DNA from: Cheiracanthium punctorium
Lineage: Eukaryota > Arthropoda > Arachnida > Araneae > Cheiracanthiidae
DNA: 64,000 nt
Direction of reading: 5' to 3'
NCBI GenBank assembly: GCA_038373885.1
Contig: JAWZYV010000114.1
Span: 310,001 to 374,000, forward strand
Positions 47,795 through 58,070 of the stretch are shown one piece after another. The notes below the pieces were generated by a model that saw nothing but the letters and a program-made list of their open reading frames with translations, had not been told where the DNA came from and did no database searches. Positions within the stretch are counted from its first letter, which is position 1, and each line of letters opens with the position of its first letter. The translations under genes were made by a program, and so were the position numbers.

Positions 47795-49498
47795 TATATC
47801 TCTCCACAGCCCAACAAAAAAAATTTTGACGCCAGAAATTTTTTTTTTAAACAAAGAACTTTAACCCTTGAATTAAACAGAAAGCCTAACATGCAGCGCT
47901 TATGAGGGCTCATCACAAAAATACAATACCAAATAACATAACAAATTATAAAATACATCACAAAATACCATTTGCAAAAATATCAACAATATTCTGCTAC
48001 AAATAAAACAATATAAAACGATTCAATTATCCATTACATATCAAAATTACACATGTGCAAAAACTAAAGAAAAATAACCTTGAATATTCAAAATAATATA
48101 TGTACATATGACGTCATAAATGTGAGATCTCTTTATAAAAACAACTTTGCAGAAAACATTGCAGATAACTTGCAGATAACTTTGCAGATAACTTGCAGAT
48201 AACTTGCAGATAACTTTGCACGTGCAAAAAATTTACTTTCGAAGTCCTTTGCATTATCAACGTCCATGCAAAATAAGAAATGAAAGTTTCTCAATATTAT
48301 TAACAAATCTCAAATATACTTAGTGCACTTAATCAGGTTTAAATTTTAAAATAAAGTTCAAAGATGAAGCTTCTAATTAAATGAATGTCAAAGAAGATTC
48401 TAATAAAAGTCATGACATAATTTAAATAAATCAAGTCAAAATGATTGCAATCAAATACCTGAAATGTGTCCAATGCAATTTAGTTGCAGTACAGGTATTG
48501 CTATCAACTTTCAAAACAAACTCTCTCTTTTTTCTTAAAGTTTGTTTATTTATTTATTAATATATTTTTTTAATATCAAACACAATTTACTTCGTGAAAA
48601 ACATAATAAAAACTTTCAATGAATAAAAATATCAAAACATATATAAATATTTTTTTTTTTTTAAACATGAGCTTCAAAACAAATTAAGATTTTTGTGACC
48701 AAAAACAGGAAACTTTCAAACAGACGAAACATGAACATAAACAATATTTGCAAAAAAATGGTAAACACAAAAGAAAAATGTATGTTTGTGTGTGTAAAGA
48801 AGGTGCAGGTTAGAAAAACCCATTAAATTGTGTAGAAAAGAAAAAGAAAAGTCAATTGTGCTGACACAGCGACAAAAGACGGATGCATGACAAGGTTGAC
48901 AATGCATCAAAAGTTAATCTTGTTACCAAAAAAAACGCGAGCGTAACAAGTATCCTATGGGGACACGGGCGAGGCATGCACAAGGCATTCAAGTTCCGAC
49001 AGGGGGAAAAAGAATGTCAAGTAGCACCTATATGTGTAGCAAAACATGGAGACCAAAGTGACAGTGTGAGAAAGTGTAAGTTAAAACTTACAAAAGTGCA
49101 AAAAGCACATGTGAACAGAAGCTAAATCTCTTCTCAACAACGGGGCGCATGGGACTTGTAAATTTGGAACGACTTAGCTTCAGGGAAAATTACAAAAAGG
49201 GACCGCCAATAAGAAAAAAACAAAGCATGACACCAACAAAAGAAATGATTCCCAACAACCATTAGCTCACCTACAGAAAACTATTGTTCCTCTTTTTTTT
49301 TTTTTTAATATTAACAACAACTTGATTAACTAAGTTTCATGAAAAAGAGATACATATCATACAGTATACTGAAGTGTACATCTTTAAAAATACTGGACCA
49401 GCCAGATACAAACAAGATATTATACAACAGTGTACAAAGCAAGGAAGTGTCTGTGGGTACCTTCACAAACACGCCATTACTAAAACGAAAACATGCAT
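47795..49498 (-). other. Region between pol and 3' LTR, no env
   Basis: 1.7 kb of A-rich (on +) sequence. It holds a tandem array at 48159-48219 and a purine-rich GGAGAGA just before the LTR (47797-47807), the likely polypurine tract. An 80-codon + frame at 48883 shows no domain. Confidence 0.6.
48159..48219. repeat. TTGCAGATAAC tandem array
   Basis: Five complete copies of TTGCAGATAAC or TTTGCAGATAAC in a row, starting with an ATTGCAGATAAC unit and ending at CTTTGCACG. It lies in the 3' untranslated part of the gypsy element. Confidence 0.9.
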
Positions 49499-52400
49499 CT
49501 ACTTTCTAGGTCTTAAATTATACTGATTATGTGAAGTTGTAGGTAGATTAAAATTATCTGTAACACCATTATGGTAGTGATTATTACTATGTAAAGAAAG
49601 ATATTCAGAACGTGGAGGAGCTAAAATTAATCTATCAATATGTACTCTCTGAGGTTCGAGATGGGGAGCTTGCAAACGTCTAATAGAGAAAGAAACAGGT
49701 GAGTGTTTTTCAGTGATCACATAAGGACCTGTGAATTTAGGTTTAAATTTATCCAAAGACTTTTTATAAACAATGTCATTTACATTTAAATCTCTGAGCC
49801 TAGCATGTTGTGAGTGTCTCTGAAAGCGAATCGTTTGTGAAGAAATAATGTTTTGATAAGCTTTCTTATAAATAGAGTCTAATTCTTGCATTAATTTATA
49901 AGTGTGTATGTCATTAAGATTTGGCGGAGTTGTCTCAAAGTTAAATGTGTCAAAAATAAGTGATAATTCTCTGCCAAAATGTAATAAATTGGGTGTAAAA
50001 CCAGTAGTTGAATGTGTTGAACCATTATACAAAGATTTGTGAATTAAAATTGCATGTTCGAAGTTGTGGCCATCAAGTAATAAAGAATTTACAGAGTATT
50101 TAATGGAAGTATTTATGCGTTCAGCAATCGAATTACATTGTGGATGACCAGCCGAAGAATGATTAATTTTTATACCAAGTTTGTCATGAAAATGATTATA
50201 AATTGAGGCAACAAACTGTGGCCCTAAATCTGACAAAATCACTGCAGGACGGCCAAAAGTTGTAAAATATTTAAAAAGAGCCTCGACTATTACATTAGCA
50301 GACGTAGAAGTAAGAGGCACAAGCTCCATATGGCGAGAGAAATGATCAGTGATTGTTAGAACAGTACGACCATTACTGAAGGGACCAACAAGGTCAATAG
50401 CAATAGTATGTCCTGGATAAGTTGGTGTGTATGTTTGTTGTAAAGGAGCAGGTCGAGTAGGATGATGTTTCACCTGTAAACATACAGTACAAGAGGCAAC
50501 AAAATTGACAGTATCAGTATAAATACCTTTCCAAAAATACTTCCTTGTTAGAAATTCGTAAGTCTTTTTTAAACCATAATGTGACAGATGAGAAATTGTT
50601 AAAGCTTTTGCTTTTAACGAATGTGGAACAACAATTACATGATGATAAGTTTGATTATGAACATTATACTTTTCACACATCAATAACATAGTTTCTGGAT
50701 GAATAAAAAAGGCAGGATGAGTTGCAGAGGAACCCTTACTTAAAATTTCATTATAAATGACAGACAACTCAGGATCAGCATTTTGCTCTCTGAAAAAAGT
50801 TTCATTTGAAATTTCCAACAGTGGATCAGTACTATTTGAATTTTTTGTAACTAAAAAGTTCACATATTCATTATTTTTAGGAACATTATCAACAATTGGT
50901 ATAACACCTTTATCATAAATTAACTGAGGATTACTGTCAAGAGTTTCAGTATTATTTTCAAAGTTGTCCCTAGATAAATAGTCAGCAAGTACATTCTTAG
51001 ATCCAGCAATGTGCTGAAAACTAAATGAATATTCTGACAACTCAAGTAACCACCTTGTGATTATGTCAGCTGGGTTGGTAGTCTTTTTATATTTTTTCAA
51101 AGGAGCACTATCAGAAAGAATTATAAAATGTCTATTATACAAATAATATTTAAAGGCATTAACAGATTTATATATAGCCATTAGTTCCAACTTAAGAGCA
51201 GGATACTTTTGCTCAGCTTTATTTAACGATTTGGAAAAATAAGCAACTGGAAGTAGTTTATTACCATACATTTGTAAAAGACAAGCACTTATAGAAATGT
51301 TGGAAGCATCAGTATTTAAATAAAAAGTCTTATTCCAGTCAGGAAGTCTTACCATAGGTTCAGAGAAAAATATTTGTTGCATCTTTTGAAAATTTTGTTC
51401 ATGTGTAGAAGTCCAAACAAATTTAGCTTTAGGAGTAGTTAATTGAATCAAAGGTTGAGATAACTCAGAAAATGCAGGAATTAAGTGTTTGTAAAAAGTT
51501 GCCAAACCAATAAAGCGTTTTAATTGTTTTTTTGTTGTAGGAGTTGGAAAAGAAACAACTTTTGCAATGTTACATTGAATAGGCTTGATAAAATGATTTT
51601 CAATATGAAAACCCAAATAGTTTGTTGATGTTTTATGAAAAGAACATTTAGTAGGAGCAAGTGTCAAATTATATTTACATAAAACTTTTAAAACTTTTTC
51701 AAGTTTATGTACAGTGTCTTCAAAAGAATGTGATCCTATAATAAGATCATCCTGATATGCGAAAATTCCATCTGAGTTAACCTCGTCTAGTAAAAGATCC
51801 ATAAGAGCCTGAAAAGTTGAGGCAGCGGATTTCAAACCGAAAACCATTCTTTTATATTTAAATGAGCCAAACTGAGAAGTGAAAGTTAATTTATCTTGTA
51901 AATCTTTTGGTAAATCTATTTGATGATAAGCCTGTTGTAAATCTAAACTGGTGAAAAATTTATATGTTGATAGATTAGCAATAATTGTCTGAATTTTAGG
52001 TAAAGGATATGATGAACCTTGTATGACAGAATTCAACATACGCAAATCAAGGGCTAACCTATACTTCTGTTTGCCAGAAGAGTCAGGCTTTTTCTTTACT
52101 AAAATTACAGGACATGCCCATTCAGAACAGTTACGTTCAATTATACCTGCATTCAGTAATTGGTCTATTTGCTCTTTAGCTTCACTTTGAAGAGCCTGAG
52201 GAATTGGAAATGGCAATGTTTTTATTGGAAAATCATTAGTAAAGTTCAACACAGGAATAACTCTGTCAGTGTGTCCTAAAGTAGACATATCTTTTGAAAA
52301 AGCAGCAAAATTGCTTAGTAATAAACTACTTAATTCACTTTGTTCATTACATTCCAAATGTGCTAAGTCAAAATCAGATGAAGTTAATTGCTGTTTTCTT

Positions 52401-53443
52401 TTATTAAGCACTTCTGATGAAGGCTGTATTAAATTACACATTTGAAAATTCTCAGAATCATCGGTTAGGTCTCTTTCTTTAACTTCATCAATATCATAAA
52501 TATTACCAATCTTGGTATTCTTATTTAAATGAATTTTCTGTTCAGATACATTATGAATAAATATAGAAAATTTTTGAGAGCACTTGTTACCATTTTTGTT
52601 TTGATTAAAGTGTTCATTTAAATAACAAGCCTCATAAGAAATGTAATTTTCAGCATCATTTGGTGAAAAAAGAAAATATTCAGTGCTAGACTTATTATCA
52701 CAACAAACCTGAGCATAAATATGCTCATCCGATTCTAAAATGACCTTTTGACATAGATAAACAGAATTGTCATTTACTTTAATTGAATTAGGACCTTTTT
52801 CATTATTATCAGTTGCACACACATGCATATTGCTAGAGTCTTTATTATTTAGAAAATATACCTTTAAATCATTAACCATAAGACAAGAATTTTTCATATC
52901 AATTGAAATATTGTTTTCTCTTAAAAAAGGAAAACCCAAAATACCATCAAAATGTTCATTAACTGGAATGTCAACAATATAGAAGCAGTGGTGAAAAAAC
53001 ATTGATTTAATTTTAAAGGTTAATTTAATACAAGCAGAGAATTTTATTTTTGAATTAATTGTAGATATAGTGACTGAAGAAGCCAGGTGTTTGTAATTGA
53101 TTTTAGATTTAATTTCATTAAAAACATCCCTTGTAAGCAAAGAAATAGAACTACCAGTATCAATCAAGAATTTAAGTTTTTGTTTATTCACCATCACTTC
53201 AATTATTGGTAATAAATTACAATCATTGTTCACATTTGCAATAAAATATTCATTTCGTTTTTCATCTTCAAAAATATTATCAGTCTGTACATATTTAGAT
53301 TCAGCAATGGTAACAGGTACAATAGTCTGAGTCGAACAAGAACGAACTCTACGCTCATTAGACACTTTTGGTAAATTTTTAGACAAAATTGGGAAATTGT
53401 CTGGTGTATGTATGAAAGAACGAGATGTGTTCCCACCAGTCAA
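49499..53443 (-). CDS. pol: Gypsy Pol polyprotein (protease, RT, RNase H, integrase)
   Basis: A 1,314-codon frame without stops. It is open upstream to 53467, so it is reached by a -1 frameshift and needs no start of its own; the first in-frame codon listed here is TTG. Protease: FLIDTGSS (DTG 95-97) and ILGFPFL (168-174). Reverse transcriptase: about 400-580 with SLDLQQAYHQI, VFGLKSAASTFQ and the palm motif YQDD (563-566). RNase H: TDAS (D712), E753, SDSA (D778). Integrase: zinc ligands H952, H955, C985, C988, then D1017, D1072 and E1108, a DD35E triad. A GPY-type module (FTGPYVI) follows near 1230. The C-terminus ends YNLRPRK. All catalytic residues are present. It copies and integrates the element; antisense to the FMO gene. 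Confidence 0.96.
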   Translation of the reverse strand: MTGGNTSRSFIHTPDNFPILSKNLPKVSNERRVRSCSTQTIVPVTIAESKYVQTDNIFEDEKRNEYFIANVNNDCNLLPIIEVMVNKQKLKFLIDTGSSISLLTRDVFNEIKSKINYKHLASSVTISTINSKIKFSACIKLTFKIKSMFFHHCFYIVDIPVNEHFDGILGFPFLRENNISIDMKNSCLMVNDLKVYFLNNKDSSNMHVCATDNNEKGPNSIKVNDNSVYLCQKVILESDEHIYAQVCCDNKSSTEYFLFSPNDAENYISYEACYLNEHFNQNKNGNKCSQKFSIFIHNVSEQKIHLNKNTKIGNIYDIDEVKERDLTDDSENFQMCNLIQPSSEVLNKRKQQLTSSDFDLAHLECNEQSELSSLLLSNFAAFSKDMSTLGHTDRVIPVLNFTNDFPIKTLPFPIPQALQSEAKEQIDQLLNAGIIERNCSEWACPVILVKKKPDSSGKQKYRLALDLRMLNSVIQGSSYPLPKIQTIIANLSTYKFFTSLDLQQAYHQIDLPKDLQDKLTFTSQFGSFKYKRMVFGLKSAASTFQALMDLLLDEVNSDGIFAYQDDLIIGSHSFEDTVHKLEKVLKVLCKYNLTLAPTKCSFHKTSTNYLGFHIENHFIKPIQCNIAKVVSFPTPTTKKQLKRFIGLATFYKHLIPAFSELSQPLIQLTTPKAKFVWTSTHEQNFQKMQQIFFSEPMVRLPDWNKTFYLNTDASNISISACLLQMYGNKLLPVAYFSKSLNKAEQKYPALKLELMAIYKSVNAFKYYLYNRHFIILSDSAPLKKYKKTTNPADIITRWLLELSEYSFSFQHIAGSKNVLADYLSRDNFENNTETLDSNPQLIYDKGVIPIVDNVPKNNEYVNFLVTKNSNSTDPLLEISNETFFREQNADPELSVIYNEILSKGSSATHPAFFIHPETMLLMCEKYNVHNQTYHHVIVVPHSLKAKALTISHLSHYGLKKTYEFLTRKYFWKGIYTDTVNFVASCTVCLQVKHHPTRPAPLQQTYTPTYPGHTIAIDLVGPFSNGRTVLTITDHFSRHMELVPLTSTSANVIVEALFKYFTTFGRPAVILSDLGPQFVASIYNHFHDKLGIKINHSSAGHPQCNSIAERINTSIKYSVNSLLLDGHNFEHAILIHKSLYNGSTHSTTGFTPNLLHFGRELSLIFDTFNFETTPPNLNDIHTYKLMQELDSIYKKAYQNIISSQTIRFQRHSQHARLRDLNVNDIVYKKSLDKFKPKFTGPYVITEKHSPVSFSIRRLQAPHLEPQRVHIDRLILAPPRSEYLSLHSNNHYHNGVTDNFNLPTTSHNQYNLRPRK

Positions 53444-53460
53444 ATCACACCTCGAAATTA

Positions 53461-53467
53461 GTTTAAA
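53461..53467 (-). promoter_or_regulatory. -1 frameshift slippery site TTTAAAC
   Basis: On the minus strand the gag frame reads T TTA AAC immediately followed by its stop TAA. Slipping one base back gives TTT AAA CTA, exactly the frame of pol, which is open from there on. It fits the X XXY YYZ heptamer rule with X=T, Y=A, Z=C. It would set the Gag to Gag-Pol ratio. I did not prove a downstream pseudoknot. Confidence 0.85.
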
Positions 53468-54043
53468 TTACAGTCATTAGAAAAATTACTTCTTGAATTT
53501 CGGAAGTTGGGTCGACGACCAAAATTATTATTTTGTGGAGTATTGTGCAAAACTTTAAATTTTCTACACTGGCGTGCAGAATGATGTCTGCCGGAGCACA
53601 ATTGGCAGATAATACTACTTTGACCTCTATTTCTGTCATAATTTTGAAAAACTGTATTCCTGTTTTTAAACTGTGTATTATGAGGTCTACGTTGTCTGAA
53701 AAAATTCCGTTGCTCAGAAGCAGAAGCATTACGATTGGTGTCAGCAGAACCAGAAGTAGAATTTTTAAAAGTCAAATCATTAATTTTTGAAGCTAATTCT
53801 TCAATTTTTACTTCCTTGTACGTAGTATAAGGAAGTAATGTGATCCCGAAAAATTTTGGGGGCCAAATTTCGACAAAAAAACCGATTTTGACTACCTCTA
53901 AATTTAATTTTAAGAATTTTTTCGATGCATCTCATCGTAGGCTAGCATGCACGATCATATTAACGCGTCTGCAACTCATTTTGACCAGCGGCGAGTCTAT
54001 TGTGGTCAGTTTTTCCATGCCGTCTGTACGTACGTATGTATGT

Positions 54044-54560
54044 AACTCGCATATCTCAAAAACTATTGGTCGTAGAATGTTGAGATTTGATATTTAGGAT
54101 TGCTCTATGATCTAGTTGTGCACCTCCCCTTTTGGTCGCAATCGAATGTATAGTTTATGTACAGAACCGCCCAAAAGATTCGAAATACATTACGCTCTAT
54201 GGGCCGAAATTCATTAAACTCGCTTAACTCAAAAACTATTAGGCGTAGAATGTCGAAACTTCATATTTTGGATAGTTGTAACATCTAGTTGTGCACCTCC
54301 CCTATTGGTTCCATTCGACTGGATAGTTTATCTACAGGACTGCCCAAAACATTCGAAATACATTACACTCAATGGGCCGAAATTCATTAAACTCGCATAT
54401 CTCAAAAACTGTTAGGCGTTGAATGTTGAAACTTTATATTTAGGATTGTTGTAACATCTAGTTGTGCACCTCCCCTTTCGGTTCCATTCGACTGAATAGT
54501 TTATCTACGGGACCGCCCAAAAGATTCGAAATACATTACGCTCTATGGGGCGAAATTCAT
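54044..54560. repeat. 173-bp tandem repeat, three units
   Basis: AACTCGC starts units at 54044, 54217 and 54390, exactly 173 bp apart. Each unit includes TCTAGTTGTGCACCTCCCC, a TAGTTTATCTACRGGA block and a variant of CATTACGCTCTATGG. Weaker units continue to about 54980. Confidence 0.9.
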
Positions 54561-55040
54561 CAAAGCGTTTTTTAGAGGTATTGGGCTATTTCAAACGACT
54601 CAGAAGTGATATATGCTGTAAAGAGTTAGAAAATGAATTTCTCCATTAAAAAAAGTGTCTTTATCATTTATAGTTCTGCTACAGGAACACTCAAAAGATT
54701 TCCAATACATTACGGTCAATGGCAATTTTAGGGGCATTCATCCATTTCAAGCACAATACCGTCCTACCACATAAGTTAGGTAATGGTCCGACCACGGTCA
54801 CGTGCCTCCCTCAAGAACTATGCCAAAAGTCGCCAAGCTTGGCGACTTTTGGTGTACGTGTGTGCATATTTAACTCTCAAATCTCAAAAACTATTATGAA
54901 ATTTCATATGTAAGATTGTTGTAACATCTAGTTGTGCATCTCGATTTTTGGTTCCAATCTGCTGGAGTTTCTTTACAGGACCACCAAAAAGAATTTCAGT
55001 ACTTTAATGTCTATGGACATCTTCAATATAATACAATTGT

Positions 55041-55305
55041 AGTCAGTCATTGTTTGGTACATGCCCAAAATCTCGCCGTCTGTCCTCGACCTTGGCGAGT
55101 TTTGCCGAAATGTCGCCAAATTTGGCGATAGTCAGTCATTTGGTCCATGCCCAAAGTATCGCCATTTGTCATCGTTCTTGGCGAGTTTTGGCGAAATATC
55201 GCCAAATTTGGCGATAATCTGTCATTGTTGGTCCATGCTTAAAATCTCGCCAAATGTCGTCGACATTGACGAGTTTCGCCGAAATATCGCCAAATTTGGC
55301 GCCAA
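55041..55305. repeat. 86-89 bp tandem repeat with CGCCAAATTTGGCG palindrome
   Basis: Three units, each with TCATT..GGT(A/C)CATGC, CTTGGCGAGTTTTG-like text and the perfect 14-bp palindrome CGCCAAATTTGGCG (55114, 55200, 55288). Confidence 0.9.
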
Positions 55306-56337
55306 AAATTATTTCGTATTTTGTATAACTCTAAAACCCGTACAATTTTGAACTTTTGTATTTAGAACTATATTATAATATCTAACTGTTTTCAATATCG
55401 TTTTTGACAGCAATCGACTGGGAATTTATTTACAGGGTGAGCCAAATAACTTTAAATACATTAAGGTGTATGGATGCATTCAATTCATTGAAAGTCAGAG
55501 GTCAATGACTACTTTGGCTATCCCCAAAATCTCGCAAACTATCTCAAGTTTGTCGGCTTTTGGTGAAATATCGCCAAATAAAGTGTCAGAAGGAAATCTT
55601 TCAAATTGAACTCAGCTTGGCGATATCGAAATATTTGGCTAGAAATCGCTATACCTTACTATTATTGATATTTTATCTCTTTCAAACAAATAAGTTTAGA
55701 GGAAGTGCGTAAAAAACATTTTTGAATTAAGAGACGTGCAAGGAAGTCATGTGTTGGACACATCAGATTTTTTCAGAAATAGCAAACACTGGGGCTTTTT
55801 GTTGATTAGCCAAAACAAGTGATTCAGATTGTGCAATATTTTGTAATTGCTGGGCACGCACAACAGCTTTAGAATAGTCAGTTATGTTATCCTCCAAAAT
55901 TTTAACTCTAATGTTAGATGGCAAAGCCGACATCAATTTAACATATTTAATATCATCAAGAGCTTGAGAATCTTTAATTTTATATACCTTAGAAACCAAA
56001 ACATTTAATCGATGAACAAAAGCAGTTACAGAGTTAAAATCTTCAAATTTCAAATTATTAAGCTCGGTTACTGGAGCTAGAATTTCATTATTACAAAAAT
56101 ATTTTTCAAATTCTAATTTAATTACATCAAAATCTCTCGCTTTATTTACAACCTCATTTTCAATAAAAACTGTAATGCTGGACCAATTAGTGTAGTCTTG
56201 AAATACAAAATAGTTTTTTCTTCTGACCATTTGTTTAAAGATGCTAAGTCTTCCAATATACCAAAGAAATGTTTTAATTCTACGGCATTACCATCAAATG
56301 ATGGAATATTAACAGAAAAATCAGAAATTTTAGACAT

Positions 56338-57023
56338 TCTACAATAATAAAAATAAATGACTTACCTACAAAAATGACATAAAACACACAAAACGCAAAA
56401 ATTATCCTCTTATGAATGAAAATCAAAACATTTATCCTTGTGACACACATAAAAGTTCCGAATCCATTATAAAAACACACATAATTCTGAACACCACACT
56501 CGTCTTTCGGTTTCCGCTAGAGTTGACTCAGAAGTATCGGCGAAATACAGGAAACATAGGAACAACAAACACTGGTAGCGGAAAAACACAGGGCGGCGAA
56601 ACCAGAAGCGCGAGGCGAAACCAGAAGAGCATCGTAACACCGGAACGGTCACTACGGAAAATGTAGACACAGAGAACCATACAAGTCTATGACTTTCGAT
56701 TTCGTCATACACACCGCTGGCTAGAAGGCACTGGTATCAGCAAATTCTTTTCAGTCGCACAATGCTGGGTAATCAAAAATCCTCTTATCCCTCAGAAAAA
56801 TCCGAGAAAGTTCGCAGCACAAGGAGCAGTTACTGAATCACCGCAGGGAGACATCAAAATTCCGATGACATGGAGACGGGAGAGTCCGCAGAAAATTGTT
56901 TTGCTTAAGTAGGAACAGTTTTTTTTGTGTGCATTCTTACCCTGGCAAAAGGAAACTCCGACAGCCGGTGATGTGCCGGAAACAACTACTCGTGAAAACG
57001 AGCTGGTCATAACGCACCAAGTT
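56338..57023 (-). other. Gypsy 5' leader between PBS and gag
   Basis: 686 bp of untranslated leader between the 5' LTR and the gag ATG. Contains no long frame. A packaging signal would be expected here but cannot be seen by eye. Confidence 0.6.
57002..57019 (-). promoter_or_regulatory. Gypsy primer binding site
   Basis: On the minus strand TGGTGCGTTATGACCAGC begins four bases inside the 5' LTR border. It starts with TGG, complementary to the CCA end of a tRNA. The tRNA is not identified. Confidence 0.6.
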
Positions 57024-57772
57024 TATATGGAGTAGTCGGAGGACGATTAAGAGAAACGTTCCCTCGGCCGCTCACATGACGTATAGTGTACAAAAGGGAT
57101 TTGAGAAAAACTGACGGACAACTGGAATACACAAAAAAGCTGCACTTTATTGTAGGTATCTTCACAAAACAGTTATTAAAGAAACAAGTTCAATTACGCA
57201 CCGCACATTGCTTCATAAAAAAACAACACCAGGAACATATCTAATTGTTCGGGCCACACGGCCTGCCGGAGTTCCATAAAAAACGAACACAACCTCCTCT
57301 GACGGAGAGCAATCGAGAAGTCTTGTCAAATCTTCCTACAAAAACTGCCAGCTCTCTACAGGTTGGCGAGTAAAATATGAGCACTCATAAGTCACTGCCC
57401 CACGTGACAACCACCGTCCGGTAGGCGTAAACAATATAAAAATTTGAAACAAACGGATTAAATGATTGATGCCAAGACAGAAGTGCCAGAATTTGGCGGA
57501 TGCCAATACGAAAGGCTACAACCCTGTGAGAAAACACCGACGGAAGACCGGGAGACGCTATGAACTAACACAGCATATGCTAAAGCGAAATTAATTTAGA
57601 AGGGAAACCCCGAAAAATCCCAGACATAGCGTCGCGCAAAAGGAAAGAATATTTTATCGAGCCGAAAAAACAAAGTGGAGAGAGATTAATACGGAATACG
57701 TAATTTTGATTTAGAAAGACGAAACATAGGAACATTATTTTAAGACGCGAAAAATATGTGAACTTCGTCACA
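57024..57772 (-). repeat. 5' LTR of the gypsy element
   Basis: Direct repeat of 47045-47794 and the promoter-bearing LTR of this minus-strand element. It ends (on +) CGTCACA, followed by the target duplication GAAGC. Confidence 0.93.
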
Positions 57773-58070
57773 GAAGCATTAGTCCATGGAACAGGAATGC
57801 GCATCAAGTTTATACATCGTAATGCTATTGATTGCGAAGTTTGAACTGGAACCTCAGGCAACAAAAGAATTTTAATTCCACTTAGAAAATATTCTGGTAC
57901 TATTTTACCATATCCTTTCAAAAAACTCAATTTCCAAATATACCTGCATTTGCGATGATAGTAAATAAATCTCAAGGGAAATCATTCGAAAAAGGGCAAT
58001 TTATTGAGGCAGCAAGGTTTCATACATGGTCAGTGGTATGCCTCAGCAAGTAGACTTGAATCATTCGACT

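Larger units (their letters stand above)
53810..55767. mobile_element. Repeat-rich 2 kb element inside gag, copy 1
   Basis: It sits in a T-run of gag. The left end forms a stem (ACTTCCTTGTACG...AAGGAAGT). The right side has the same motif inverted (CGTGCAAGGAAGT), then the hairpin ATGTGTTGGACACAT and CAGA|T. Copy 2 (61817-63291) ends CTGA|T. A 3' hairpin followed by CTRR and T suggests a Helitron/Helentron-type end, but no clear TC start is seen. Inside are 173-bp and 87-bp tandem arrays. No protein domain. Confidence 0.7.
53458..56337 (-). pseudogene. gag: Gypsy Gag, frameshifted and interrupted
   Basis: It starts at ATG 56337 (MSKISDFSVNIPSFDGNAVE). The first frame stops at 56146. The continuing capsid-like frame is 56230-55763 (WSSITVFIENEV, LAPVTELNNLKF, FVHRLNVLV), so a one-base-type frameshift lies in the overlap. 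The frame is then split by the element at 53810-55767. The C-terminal part 53809-53458 is Asn/Arg-rich and carries a zinc knuckle CQLCSGRHHSARQC (Cx2Cx4Hx4C) for RNA binding. Stop TAA at 53460-53458. Gag would form the particle; this copy cannot make an intact one. Confidence 0.85.
47045..57772 (-). mobile_element. Ty3/gypsy LTR retrotransposon, nearly full length
   Basis: Two direct LTRs (57024-57772 is the 5' LTR, 47045-47794 the 3' LTR) flank a primer site, gag, and an intact pol with protease, RT, RNase H and DD35E integrase. The 5-bp duplication GAAGC (47040-47044 and 57773-57777) marks the insertion into the Helitron helicase pseudogene. The LTRs differ at only a handful of positions by eye, so insertion was recent. 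Gag is broken and carries a nested 2 kb element, so the copy is probably not autonomous. No env-like frame was seen between pol and the 3' LTR. Confidence 0.95.
45962..58070 (+). pseudogene. Helitron Pif1-type helicase pseudogene, split in four
   Basis: Pieces 45962-46154, 46466-46582, 46978-47044 and 57773-58070 are consecutive parts of the C-terminal Pif1-like helicase of a Helitron. Visible motifs are IIEPKNDDWTFININNRI; INNYPVEFLNSLTVSG; LPPYKLVNC; then ALVHGTGMRIKFIHRNAID, and after stops HSKKG, FIHGQWYASASR (compare SQGQT...HGQLYVALSR). Each gap is an insertion flanked by a target duplication (MITE, 395-bp insert, gypsy element), and reading continues on the far side after discounting one duplication. 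In-frame stops and frameshifts remain, so it is dead. The Rep part was not found. Confidence 0.85.

Noticed and set aside
48883..49125. 80-codon + frame inside the gypsy element
   Set aside because: It is antisense to the element, has no motif, and lies in the untranslated 3' region.
52767..53330. Two + frames over the start of pol
   Set aside because: They are antisense shadows of the pol reading frame.
54044..55305. CRISPR array
   Set aside because: Repeats are directly tandem without spacers, units are too long, and the DNA is eukaryotic.
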